Source of the DNA: a virus | Reading direction: 5' to 3' (one strand) | DNA length: 20,212 nucleotides | Virus record (IMG/VR): IMGVR_UViG_3300032282_000615 | Span: 1-20,212 of that record | Part shown: positions 7,654 to 15,019 of the stretch, piece by piece | How positions within the stretch are numbered: the first letter of the stretch is position 1 | Layout: every line of letters begins with the position of its first letter | The notes under the pieces: model-generated | The model's input: only the letters and a program-made list of their open reading frames with translations | Told to the model about the DNA's origin: nothing | The model's database searches: none | Program-made: the position numbers and the translations under genes

Positions 7654-9641
7654 CAGAAGCTCAACAAGCAGCATTAGATCAAGCTAATGCTAGAGCCGCT
7701 GTGCTTGCTGAAATTGACGCAAAACTGCAAGCGGCAAATCAAAATGAAAGCGTAATGCCTGGCATGACAGGTGATCGTCAATTGTTGCCTATGGTTGGTC
7801 AAAGTTTATTAAAAGGTGCAGCAGGACTTGGTGATATGGTGGTTGGTTTACCAGAAGATGTAAAACGACTGTACGAATATTTCAGCACAAAAGGTGCGCC
7901 AGTTCCACAAAAGTATCAACCAATAACCGACATTGCAAAAGAACGTGGTTACATTGTTCCTGAGAATGAGCCAGGCTCAAATCCTATATTAAAAGGAATT
8001 GATTTTACGGCTCAATTGGCAGGCGGCGGCGGAATTAATCCGTATACCATTGGTCGAGCAGCGTTAACTTCTGGGTTGCCTGCTGTGGCTCGCAATGTTG
8101 GAGGTCAATTAGCTCGAACTGGCGCTCAAGGCGCTGTTGGTAGCGCAGCATTACAAGGTATGCAATCGGTTGGGTTTGATAATCCTGCTGTTTTAGGATT
8201 AGGAACAATGTTGCCAATGGGCATAACAGGCGCAGCAATGTCTTTGCGCCCATCCACGGCAACCATTGCAAATGAGGCATTAAAAGGCGCAACACCTGAA
8301 CAACTTAGATTAGCTCAAGCATTGCAAACCCAATCTTTTGGTGCGGGTGCGCCTACAACAGCTGCTGAAGCAATTTCTCAAACTACTGGCGGCAATCCTT
8401 TGTCAAATATTCAACGTATTGTTGAATCTTCACCTAAAGGCGCTGCGGTAATGTCACCATTTATGGCGGCTAGACCAGCGGGTAATGCTCAATATTTTGC
8501 ACGAACGGTTGATGAAATTAGTCCTACTCAAGGCGGACTTGAAATACCTGAACGTATGCAAGTTGTTGCTAAAGAATCTATTGATGCAGCAAGAAAAGAA
8601 GGCAATGTTCTTGCTGAACCTTTTTATAAGGCATCAGAAAGGCAACTAGTAGACAATTCAACAATGGTTAGCTTAATGAGCGACCCAGCAATTGAAAAAG
8701 CCGTAACAGCGGTAATGAAAGATCCGTTTTACAGGGTAACAAACGCAAATCCAAATTCAATCCAAGTATTTGATGCAGCAAAAAAATATTTAAACGATAA
8801 GTCTAGTGAGTTTGCACGAGCAGGCAACAATAATGCGTCAGATGTTGCATCGTCAGCAGCTAGAACCATTACGTCTAATATTGACGTAATTTCGCCTGCT
8901 TATCAACGTGCAAGAGGTATTGTTCAGCAAAACATGACTGATGTTGTTGAACCAATGCAAAAATTGCCACTTGGGAAAATTGCTGAAACCGTTGGATATG
9001 GCGAAGATATTGCTGGCGCACAACGCAATGTTTTAATGCCTACTAATCCTAAAGCATTAACCCCAACAGAAATAAGCAAAACTGTTCAAATTTTAAAAAG
9101 TAAAGATCCAAATATTGTTCAAGATTGGACAAGACAAAACCTTGAGGGAATTTTTAATGAAAATTCTCAAAATTTGCAAAGTGGTGCAAACCAAGCAGGC
9201 GGCGCTAAGTTTATTACAAACATCACAGGCAATCCGCAACAAAAAGAAAATTTAAAAACTTTAATTTCGGAAGGCGTAAGCCCAGCAGCATGGCAAGGAT
9301 TTGATAATTTTGCTCAAGTTATGGAAGCGCAAGGCAAGCGTCAAGGTCAAGGTTCTTTAACCGCATCAAATATTGAAGCGCAAAAAGAGCTAAAAGGCGG
9401 CGGTATTGGGGTTATACCTAAATCAATTTTTAAACCATCAACAGTAACTGGATGGTATGAAGATTGGCGGCTTGGCAAAAATACTCAGGAATTGGCAAGG
9501 CTTTTGACAAACCCTGAAGGCGTTAAATTGTTTGTTGAATTATCAAAAACTAAGCCACAATCTGCAAAGGCGCAAGCACTTGCAAACACACTTGCTGGCG
9601 GCAATGTTGCTACTAGTCCGCTAGAAAAAGAGGAACAATAA
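7644..9641 (+). CDS. Large internal virion / ejection-type protein 3
   Basis: At 665 residues this is the largest product in the window. A ribosome site (AGAGGAA) precedes the paired ATGs at 7644 and 7650, and the first is used. The N-terminal 50 residues form a charged helix. At about 100-200 is a Gly/Ala-rich, moderately hydrophobic region (AQLAGGGGINPYTIGRAALTSG; GLGTMLPMGITGAAM), which could insert into or cross a membrane during DNA entry. The C-terminal half is helical, with FDAAKKYLNDKSSEFARAG near 370-390. Large proteins with amphipathic Gly/Ala helices in this position are usually ejected with podovirus DNA. No transglycosylase motif is visible. Confidence 0.6.
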   Translation: MAMTEAQQAALDQANARAAVLAEIDAKLQAANQNESVMPGMTGDRQLLPMVGQSLLKGAAGLGDMVVGLPEDVKRLYEYFSTKGAPVPQKYQPITDIAKERGYIVPENEPGSNPILKGIDFTAQLAGGGGINPYTIGRAALTSGLPAVARNVGGQLARTGAQGAVGSAALQGMQSVGFDNPAVLGLGTMLPMGITGAAMSLRPSTATIANEALKGATPEQLRLAQALQTQSFGAGAPTTAAEAISQTTGGNPLSNIQRIVESSPKGAAVMSPFMAARPAGNAQYFARTVDEISPTQGGLEIPERMQVVAKESIDAARKEGNVLAEPFYKASERQLVDNSTMVSLMSDPAIEKAVTAVMKDPFYRVTNANPNSIQVFDAAKKYLNDKSSEFARAGNNNASDVASSAARTITSNIDVISPAYQRARGIVQQNMTDVVEPMQKLPLGKIAETVGYGEDIAGAQRNVLMPTNPKALTPTEISKTVQILKSKDPNIVQDWTRQNLEGIFNENSQNLQSGANQAGGAKFITNITGNPQQKENLKTLISEGVSPAAWQGFDNFAQVMEAQGKRQGQGSLTASNIEAQKELKGGGIGVIPKSIFKPSTVTGWYEDWRLGKNTQELARLLTNPEGVKLFVELSKTKPQSAKAQALANTLAGGNVATSPLEKEEQ

Positions 9642-9643
9642 TC

Positions 9644-10210
9644 ATGAGTTATAACGGTTCAGGCACGTTTGTAATCAACTCAACTGGTCAGCCAGTTGTC
9701 ACAGGCACAGTCATCTCATCGACAGCGTTTAATGCGCTGACAGCTGATTTGGCTACCGGCTTATCGACTGCTTTGACCAAAGACGGTCAAACGACACCGA
9801 CAGCCAATCTTCCCATGGGAACTTTTAAGTTCACAGGATTGAGTGCGGGTTCGGCAGCGACTGACTCTGCAAATATTGCACAAGTGCAAAACTCGTTTGG
9901 CTCGTTTTTGACTGTATCAGGCACAGACACGATTACAGCGACTGTTAGCCCATCATTGTCTGCATATGCTGTTGGTCAAACGTTTAAGTTTATTGCTGCT
10001 GCAACGAACACAGGCGCAGTTACGATAAACATTAGTGCGCTTGGTGCTAAATCTATTGTTAAAAACGGTTCAACAGCGTTATCTGCGGGTGAATTAGTTA
10101 GCGGTTCAATGTATCAAATTGTTTATGATGGTACACAATTTCAACTTATCGGGGCTGGCGGCGTAACAGCTGGCAAATCAATAGCTTTTTCAATTATTTT
10201 TGGATTATAA
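9644..10210 (+). CDS. Tail fibre / spike-type protein
   Basis: The 188-residue product begins SYNGSGTFVINSTGQPVVTG, continues ISSTAFNALTADLATGLSTALTKDGQTTPTANLPMGTFKFTGLSAG, and then repeats Thr/Ser/Ala-rich beta strands. This opening is a widespread phage tail-fibre leader; the KDGQTTPTANLPMG box is the best mark. Such proteins form trimeric stalks that present an adhesin. A GAGGA ribosome site precedes the ATG, two bases after the preceding stop. The following genes encode further beta-rich and polyglycine proteins, so this is likely the base of a multi-protein receptor-binding assembly. Confidence 0.75.
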   Translation: MSYNGSGTFVINSTGQPVVTGTVISSTAFNALTADLATGLSTALTKDGQTTPTANLPMGTFKFTGLSAGSAATDSANIAQVQNSFGSFLTVSGTDTITATVSPSLSAYAVGQTFKFIAAATNTGAVTINISALGAKSIVKNGSTALSAGELVSGSMYQIVYDGTQFQLIGAGGVTAGKSIAFSIIFGL

Positions 10211-10213
10211 ATC

Positions 10214-10588
10214 ATGGCCGCACCTAATATTGTTAACGTCAGCGCAATTTATGGCAAAGTCGTAACTGCCGATTTAACTTCAACATCTGCTATTTCAGTT
10301 TTAAGCAATGCTGCATCAAGTGGCAAAGTTTTTAAACTTGATTCATTGGTGGTGGCTAATATTGATACGGCAAACGCTGTAACAATAACAATTAACCATT
10401 ATTCTGCTGCCGCACTTGCTGGTACTGCAACACCAATTGCATCAACTATTTCAATTCCTGCTGCTGCAACTTTGGTTGTAATTGATAAAACCAATATGAT
10501 TTATCTTGAAGAAAATATGTCAATTGGTGCTGTAGCGGGTACAGCAAGCAAATTGAAGGTTGTTTGTTCTTATGAGGATATTTCGTAA
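10214..10588 (+). CDS. Small beta-rich virion protein
   Basis: The 124-residue protein is made of alternating hydrophobic and Thr/Ser residues with many Ala and Ile (IVNVSAIYGKVVTADLTSTSAI; VFKLDSLVVANIDTANAVTI), a pattern of a beta-sandwich without catalytic residues. It resembles small tail or capsid-decoration proteins seen before fibre genes in other phages, but I cannot name the family. It starts three bases after the fibre gene and shares TAATG with the polyglycine gene, so all three are probably made together as parts of one fibre assembly. Confidence 0.6.
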   Translation: MAAPNIVNVSAIYGKVVTADLTSTSAISVLSNAASSGKVFKLDSLVVANIDTANAVTITINHYSAAALAGTATPIASTISIPAAATLVVIDKTNMIYLEENMSIGAVAGTASKLKVVCSYEDIS

Positions 10589-11394
10589 TGACCAACGGAC
10601 GAATTATTGGGCCTTTTAAACCATTTGGCCCTAATGGAATTTGGAAATTATCTGATTTACAACAATCAAAAACTGCTACTTATTCGGCAAGTTTGTTAAT
10701 TGTTGGATCAGGTGGTGGAGCTTCGTCCGTTGGCGTATATGGTGGAGGCGGCGGCGGCGGTGGCGGCGTTAATTCTGCAAGTGGATTTATCTTAACCCCT
10801 GGCACTGCTTACACACTTACTGTTGGTGCAGGTGGCGCTACTGGTTCAGCAGGAAATACTAGTTCTGGTTTTACTTATAGCTCAGGCGGCGGTGCTGCTT
10901 CTGCGGCAAGTAGTGGTTCAAATGGTGGCGTTTCCGGCACACCACAATCTTCTGCTGCCGGAACTGGAGTAACTGCGGCCAATGGCGAAGCAGGTGGTGG
11001 TGGCGGTGGAGCTGGTGGTGCAGGAACTAATGGAGTTGTATCGTCAATTGGTGGAACAGGTGGAGCAGGGATAGCAAGCACTATATCTGGATCAACCCTT
11101 TATTATGGCGCTGGCGGTGGTGGTGGTGGTGCGTTAAACACGGCAAGCGGACCTGGCGGTTCAAGCAATTCTGGTGGTCGAGGTTATGGCAACAACGTGG
11201 CAAATAGTGTTCCATTAGCAAACCAAGGTGGCGGCGGTGGCGGCGGTGGACAAAACAACGCCGGAACAGCCGGTGCAGCAGGCGTAATTGTTATTTCCTA
11301 CGCTGGCCCGCAACGTGGCACAGGCGGCACGGTAACAAGTTCTGGTGGAAATACGATTCATACTTTCACCACATCAGGAGTCTACACAGCATGA
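10588..11394 (+). CDS. Polyglycine tail-fibre tip adhesin candidate
   Basis: The 268-residue protein has an N-terminal anchor (GPFKPFGPNGIWKLSDLQ), then a domain dominated by glycine runs: nine in a row at 52-60, and others near 82-90, 136-145, 175-182 and 213-220. They are separated by short Ser/Thr/Ala loops. It closes with GNTIHTFTTSGVYTA, the usual end of the 'glycine-rich domain' of phage fibres. Polyglycine-II bundles of this type form the receptor-binding tip (gp38) of phage S16; by analogy this protein would recognise the host surface, with the loops setting specificity. The codon pattern (repeated GGTGGCGGC) makes the gene prone to slippage and recombination. Confidence 0.75.
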   Translation: MTNGRIIGPFKPFGPNGIWKLSDLQQSKTATYSASLLIVGSGGGASSVGVYGGGGGGGGGVNSASGFILTPGTAYTLTVGAGGATGSAGNTSSGFTYSSGGGAASAASSGSNGGVSGTPQSSAAGTGVTAANGEAGGGGGGAGGAGTNGVVSSIGGTGGAGIASTISGSTLYYGAGGGGGGALNTASGPGGSSNSGGRGYGNNVANSVPLANQGGGGGGGGQNNAGTAGAAGVIVISYAGPQRGTGGTVTSSGGNTIHTFTTSGVYTA

Positions 11395-11789
11395 GTTATT
11401 TTGCTAATGTGCCAACATTAATTGATGGCAAAGGGATTGTTGATTCTGTTATTAGTGCTGAACAATCGTTTATTGATTCAGGTGCAGTTGGTGATCCAAG
11501 CCTGTGGTGGCAAACTTCATTTGACACACATGGAAACGTTCATTACGGCCCTGACGGTCAACCAGATGGTGGCGTAGCATTTAGAGCAAATTACGCAGGC
11601 ATTGGCTATACACTTGATACAACTGTTGTCATTGATGGCGTAACTGGTGTGTTTTATGCGCCACAACTTTATCCATCATGGATATTAAATACACAAACAT
11701 ATTTGTGGGATGCGCCTATTCCGTATCCAAAAAGTGGTGGCGATTACATTTGGGATGAAACTACGCAATCTTGGGTACTTTCAACATAA
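11391..11789 (+). CDS. Conserved phage tail-fibre-associated protein
   Basis: The 132-residue protein opens SYFANV and contains WWQTSFDTHGNVH, FRANYAGIGYT and, near the end, YPSWILNTQTYLWDAPIPYP then YIWDETTQSWV. This is a pattern I know from small proteins found next to fibre genes in many aquatic phages. Their function is not established; a fibre chaperone or a small virion component are the usual guesses. It shares ATGA with the adhesin gene. No signal peptide, membrane segment or catalytic motif is visible. Confidence 0.7.
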   Translation: MSYFANVPTLIDGKGIVDSVISAEQSFIDSGAVGDPSLWWQTSFDTHGNVHYGPDGQPDGGVAFRANYAGIGYTLDTTVVIDGVTGVFYAPQLYPSWILNTQTYLWDAPIPYPKSGGDYIWDETTQSWVLST

Positions 11790-11804
11790 TACGGAAAAAT
11801 TATT

Positions 11805-12059
11805 ATGGATTGGCAAAATCTTATCAATATAGGTGCAGGCGCTGGTTTAGGCGTTGTGGGTTGGTTTGCTCGCCAATTGTGGGATTCCGTCAAAGAATTG
11901 AAGTCTGATATTGCAGCGTTAAAACTCCATGTAAGCGATGCTTACGTTAAAAAATCAGAAATGGACACGCTTAAATCAGAAATGGATAAGCGGTTTGATC
12001 GTGTTGAAATGTTGCTTGACCGTTTGTTCGATAAACTTGAATCAAAGGTAGACAAATGA
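11805..12059 (+). CDS. Small membrane-anchored coiled-coil protein, lysis block
   Basis: The 84-residue product starts with a Gly/Ala-rich hydrophobic helix (about 5-25, INIGAGAGLGVVGWFARQLW). It continues as one long charged helix (26-84, VKELKSDIAALKLHVSD...KSEMDTLKSEMDKRF), a clear coiled coil. Similar one-helix-plus-coil proteins are common just before holin genes in phages, and some resemble XhlA-type proteins, but their function is unsettled. It is the first gene of the lysis block and overlaps the following short gene by four bases (ATGA). Confidence 0.7.
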   Translation: MDWQNLINIGAGAGLGVVGWFARQLWDSVKELKSDIAALKLHVSDAYVKKSEMDTLKSEMDKRFDRVEMLLDRLFDKLESKVDK

Positions 12060-12127
12060 TTGATTATTTGAAATCAGAGTGGCAAGCCTTTACAGCATGG
12101 CTGTGGCGCATGGTTGCTAAGTTTTAA
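12056..12127 (+). CDS. 23-residue aromatic peptide gene
   Basis: A very short reading frame sits exactly between two coupled genes. Its ATG overlaps the upstream stop as ATGA, and its TAA overlaps the next ATG as TAATG. The peptide carries three Trp plus Tyr and Phe residues and alternating charges (SEWQAFTAWLWRMVAKF), giving an amphipathic, membrane-active-looking helix. The alternative is a mere coupling leader that carries ribosomes to the holin gene, which has no good ribosome site of its own. I do not know a family. Confidence 0.5.
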   Translation: MIDYLKSEWQAFTAWLWRMVAKF

Positions 12128-12324
12128 TGGATCGTTGGAAAAATCGACGCAGAATGGCATGGTTGTCTATGCTTGCTGGGTTGGTCTTTCCCTGCCTTAT
12201 CCTAGTGTCTGAGTCCCCTACCCTTGGCACTATAGCCATGCCGTTCTATATCTTTGTCAGCGCCGTTGTAGGTTCGTATATGGGCTTTGCAACGATAGAT
12301 GACAACAATTTCAAAGGGCATTGA
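12127..12324 (+). CDS. Two-helix holin candidate
   Basis: The 65-residue protein has a basic start (DRWKNRRRM), a first hydrophobic helix at about 11-28, a short turn with SESPTLG, a second helix at about 36-55, and an acidic tail. With both ends inside, this is the layout of a class II holin, which makes holes in the inner membrane at the time of lysis. It lies next to the spanin and endolysin genes and overlaps both neighbours by one base. The single-helix protein at 12731 is a second candidate for the same role, so one of the two may be a partner or antiholin. Confidence 0.65.
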   Translation: MDRWKNRRRMAWLSMLAGLVFPCLILVSESPTLGTIAMPFYIFVSAVVGSYMGFATIDDNNFKGH

Positions 12325-12731
12325 TGTTTCCAATACCCTCAATTTTGATGATTAAAGTCGGGTTAGCGTTGGCGGCCTGTGCGATTTTTTATTTTATGGG
12401 ATATAGCCATGAACACAAGAAATTCGTTGCTTTTCAGGCTGAGATTGCTGCATTGGGCAAAGCACAGGAAACCATTAACGCTGCAAAGGTAAAAGAACAT
12501 GAAACTATATCGACTTCAATCGCAAATCAATATGAAGCTCGTTTGTCTGCTGTTCATAGTTATTACGCTGACAGGGTGCAGCCAAATCCCAGTAGCGGTA
12601 ACTTGCCCACCGTTTCCAAGCCCACCAGTTGCCCTAATGCAACCACCGCCGACACAGTTTCTGCTCGACAATGTGCTGAAACCACGCTCCAACTGACTGA
12701 ATTACAAAACTGGGTGCGGAGTATTAAATAA
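12324..12731 (+). CDS. Inner-membrane spanin (Rz-like)
   Basis: The 135-residue product has an N-terminal membrane helix at about 6-26 (SILMIKVGLALAACAIFYFMG), then a periplasmic helical, coiled-coil-like region (EHKKFVAFQAEIAALGKAQETINAAKVKEHE), and a C-terminal region with two Cys (PTSCPN, ARQCAE). This is the i-spanin layout, which joins with an outer-membrane lipoprotein to fuse the two membranes in the last step of lysis. ATG 12324 is used rather than TTG 12321 because AAAGGG lies a few bases upstream. A lipoprotein gene is nested entirely within it in another frame, the classic Rz/Rz1 arrangement. Confidence 0.82.
   Translation: MFPIPSILMIKVGLALAACAIFYFMGYSHEHKKFVAFQAEIAALGKAQETINAAKVKEHETISTSIANQYEARLSAVHSYYADRVQPNPSSGNLPTVSKPTSCPNATTADTVSARQCAETTLQLTELQNWVRSIK
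12499..12696 (+). CDS. Outer-membrane spanin lipoprotein (Rz1-like), nested
   Basis: The 65-residue frame, shifted by one base relative to the Rz-like gene and fully inside it, has a hydrophobic signal and a lipobox VITLTGC with the lipidated Cys at residue 27. A short proline-rich mature part follows (CPPFPSPPVALMQPPPTQF). This is what Rz1 o-spanins look like. AAAGG nine bases before ATG 12499 supports that start; the Met at 12532 would give a more usual 16-residue signal (54-residue product) but has a weaker ribosome site. Two functional proteins from overlapping frames explain the Pro/Ser-rich composition of the Rz-like C-terminus. Confidence 0.82.
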   Translation: MKLYRLQSQINMKLVCLLFIVITLTGCSQIPVAVTCPPFPSPPVALMQPPPTQFLLDNVLKPRSN

Positions 12732-13393
12732 TGGTAACGGCTAAAAAACCTGCGGTTAAACGAGCGCCAGTTAAACGGGTTACAAAACGTGCGCCAGTTA
12801 GGAACTTAGATTTTACCGACAAAGTGGTTGATCTTATTAAGTGGGTGGACAGCCCGTTTAAGCTAATCTCGGTGGTGCTAATTGCATTTGTTGCGTTTGC
12901 TGGTTACTTTGCTTGGGATTCACGGCAGGTCATTCTTGGTGCAATCAGTAGCAAAAAAACAGAGTTAAAAGAACCTTTGTTGGTTGAGGCTATTGCTAAG
13001 TCTTTGATTTACGACCTAAGCGCAGATGTGGTAATTGTGAACTCAGTCAATCTTCAGTCAAATAGCCGCACAACCATTTTGGCAATGAGCAATCAAGGGC
13101 GAGAGAAGTCGCTTGAAGGCGCAATCAATGCCTTGTTTACTAGCGCACCTGAGCATAACCGTTCGGTCATTACGATGTTTCAAGGCGAAGTAGCTTGCGA
13201 TCCGTTTGTGCCAAGCTCAAAGCTCGGGGAGTACGCTGTCAAGCATGGCGTGACGTATATGTGCCGTGGCTCAGTACCGCCCGAACAAGGTAGGTTTGTA
13301 GGCTACATTGCGGTTGGCTTTAAGATTCCGCCCAAAGACATTTCACAAGCAAAGACTCGTATTAACCTAGCAAGCACGGAGATGAGTAAATGA
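12731..13393 (+). CDS. Single-helix membrane protein with T4 holin T-like layout
   Basis: The 220-residue protein has a very basic cytoplasmic start with KRAPVKR-type repeats (1-24), an amphipathic piece, one membrane helix at about 45-62, and a periplasmic domain of about 155 residues with exactly two Cys (156 and 178). The T4 holin T has 218 residues, one helix, a similar large periplasmic domain and a periplasmic disulfide. The strand after C178 here (YMC...GYIAVGF) resembles, from memory, the T4 segment with YSC...GTITMYW. The gene stands directly before the endolysin. Sequence identity is low, so homology is an inference; otherwise it is an unknown lysis-block membrane protein. Confidence 0.6.
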   Translation: MVTAKKPAVKRAPVKRVTKRAPVRNLDFTDKVVDLIKWVDSPFKLISVVLIAFVAFAGYFAWDSRQVILGAISSKKTELKEPLLVEAIAKSLIYDLSADVVIVNSVNLQSNSRTTILAMSNQGREKSLEGAINALFTSAPEHNRSVITMFQGEVACDPFVPSSKLGEYAVKHGVTYMCRGSVPPEQGRFVGYIAVGFKIPPKDISQAKTRINLASTEMSK

Positions 13394-13902
13394 TTAGTAA
13401 TTGGCAAAAATTGTTTGAGCTGATGCTCAAGTCAGAAGGTGGATACGTTAACAATCCCGCAGACCCTGGCGGCATGACTAACCTTGGCGTGACTAAGGCA
13501 ACGTGGGAAAACTGGGTAGGCCGTGAGTCCGACGAGGCAGAAATGCGTGGTTTGACACCTGAAAAAGTCGAGCCGTTGTACAAAAAGAAGTTTTTTGACG
13601 CTGTGCGTGGTGATGAGCTGCCTGTAGGTCTTGATTACCTAATGTTTGATTTTGCCGTAAACGCTGGCGCAGGCAGAGCGATCAAGACGCTGCAAAGCTC
13701 GGTGGGTGTTACGCCAGATGGTGGGTTCGGCCCGATGACGATGGCAGCTGTGCAGGCCGTTGACCCTATTGAGCTGATTGAACGGTTCAGTCAAGCTAAA
13801 GAAGATTTTTATCGGTCTTTGACCACCTTTTCAACATTTGGTACGGGATGGCTCAATCGAGTCGCAGATGTTAAACAACACGCAACTTCAATGGTGACAT
13901 GA
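13390..13902 (+). CDS. Endolysin, GH108 N-acetylmuramidase
   Basis: The 170-residue enzyme shows the GH108 signature SEGGYVNNPADPGGMTNLGVT near its start, with E16 as the expected catalytic acid. After the catalytic half comes the peptidoglycan-binding (PG_binding_3-like) segment around 88-125 (FDFAVNAGAGRAIKTLQ...DGGFGPMT). It hydrolyses glycan strands of the cell wall at lysis. There is no signal peptide, so it should wait in the cytoplasm for a holin, which fits the membrane proteins just upstream. ATGA overlaps couple it to the genes on both sides. Length is normal for the family. Confidence 0.92.
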   Translation: MISNWQKLFELMLKSEGGYVNNPADPGGMTNLGVTKATWENWVGRESDEAEMRGLTPEKVEPLYKKKFFDAVRGDELPVGLDYLMFDFAVNAGAGRAIKTLQSSVGVTPDGGFGPMTMAAVQAVDPIELIERFSQAKEDFYRSLTTFSTFGTGWLNRVADVKQHATSMVT

Positions 13903-14462
13903 TGAAAACATTTATTGTAGTCAGTACCGTTATTTTGTTTTGGGTTGTAGGTTTAGTTAATACAATTCAAGCCCAGACCATAGCCATTTGTAAAGGTGAA
14001 TACGCTCTCTGTGCAGCCTCGCCAACGACTTTAACTGGCAAGTCTATATCCGTGGCAGGCAAGACGTTCAAAGAGGGCGTGGCGGTGTGTCCTGTGCTGT
14101 CAGGCATGGCTGTGGCAAATATGGAATTGATGCAAGGCAGCTGTGACGCACCAAAAGGCAAAGTTTGGTCATTGTTTGGAGTACCACCATTGACAGCCTA
14201 TCCACAAGCGCCTGACTGGACAGTTCAGCCTGCGGTGTTTCGGTCATTTAAAGTCGGTGACACGCCAACAACAGGAATGTCAAATATGTGGGCATTTCTG
14301 TGTACTAAGCAAGCCAAGCAAGTTAATGGCGTGACGCTTGCCTCTTGTTACGGGCCAGTCATGGAATCACCTTGGACTGGAAACCACGTTGTAGCAGGTG
14401 AAACAGCGTTCACGCAAGCACCAGTCGGCGCTAGTTATCCCGTCGGCGGCAATGTTCCGTAG
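13899..14462 (+). CDS. Secreted six-cysteine protein of unknown function
   Basis: The 187-residue product has a typical signal peptide (KTFIVVSTVILFWVVGLV, cleavage likely after A25 in IQA-Q). The mature part has six Cys (31, 38, 64, 82, 135, 150), enough for three disulfides, in motifs such as ICKGEYALCAASPTT, GVAVCPVL and GSCDAPKGKVWSLF. I recall similar proteins from other phages and from betaproteobacterial genomes, without known function. It is coupled by ATGA to the endolysin and is the last gene of the late operon, so it is probably exported late in infection. Its end overlaps an opposing gene by 32 bases. Start at 13899 or 13902. Confidence 0.75.
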   Translation: MMKTFIVVSTVILFWVVGLVNTIQAQTIAICKGEYALCAASPTTLTGKSISVAGKTFKEGVAVCPVLSGMAVANMELMQGSCDAPKGKVWSLFGVPPLTAYPQAPDWTVQPAVFRSFKVGDTPTTGMSNMWAFLCTKQAKQVNGVTLASCYGPVMESPWTGNHVVAGETAFTQAPVGASYPVGGNVP

Positions 14463-14652
14463 GTTTGTAAAAATTAGTGCAATACGCACACATTCCCTGT
14501 CGTAACTGGCTAGACACTTGACCGCAACCGTCACAAATCCAATCTTTAGGATATGTCGGCGGTTTGCGTCTGGTGCGATACATAAAAATCATGCCACCAA
14601 CCGTGATTGCGGCTGACAAGTAAAACACGAACATCCAGTCCCAGAGTGTCAT
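14431..14652 (-). CDS. Membrane-anchored zinc-ribbon protein
   Basis: The 73-residue protein has an N-terminal hydrophobic helix at about 5-25, a basic stop-transfer (RTRRK), and a cytoplasmic domain with CDGC (40-43) and CAYC (55-58), a four-Cys zinc-ribbon pattern. A ribosome site (AAGGG) lies eight bases before the ATG. It runs leftward and converges on the late operon, overlapping the secreted-protein gene by 32 bases. It belongs to the leftward transcript together with, or downstream of, the repressor gene. Function unknown; a membrane-tethered zinc protein could act in host takeover or exclusion, but nothing here proves it. Confidence 0.65.
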   Translation of the reverse strand: MTLWDWMFVFYLSAAITVGGMIFMYRTRRKPPTYPKDWICDGCGQVSSQLRQGMCAYCTNFYKPTEHCRRRDN

Positions 14653-15019
14653 AGCGTTAACCCTTATTGTTATTATTTAAAATAAAGTACCCCTACCCTT
14701 ATACCCACCCACCGTAGTAGTTGCCTACTGTGATAGTTGAGGATAAATCCTTTACGACAGACCTGTGCTTTCGCTTGTGGCAGGCGGCTCACCCCACCCC
14801 TAAACTCCCTAAAACAGTAGCAGTCCTTGCAGCTGTAGAAGATCACAATTTAGAGTAAATGGTTTTACTAGATTTCTCTAGTCTGTCTATATCCTGTTCG
14901 ATTTCTCTACTAGGGCGTGCGGGTCACACGGGATACAACTTTATATCTTTACTTAACCTGTTCTGGGTACGAGTGGTCACTCTATTAGCTAATGCGCCCT
15001 GACAAGTAAGTGACAGACA

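Noticed and set aside
10875-11081. Proline-rich frame opposite the polyglycine gene
   Set aside because: Simple mirror of Gly codons (GGN) as Pro codons; no ribosome site or independent signal.
14859-15002. A 47-residue rightward frame in the noncoding region
   Set aside because: Ribosome site too close and poor, unlinked to any operon, and the frame is explained by hairpin repeats; no family-like pattern.
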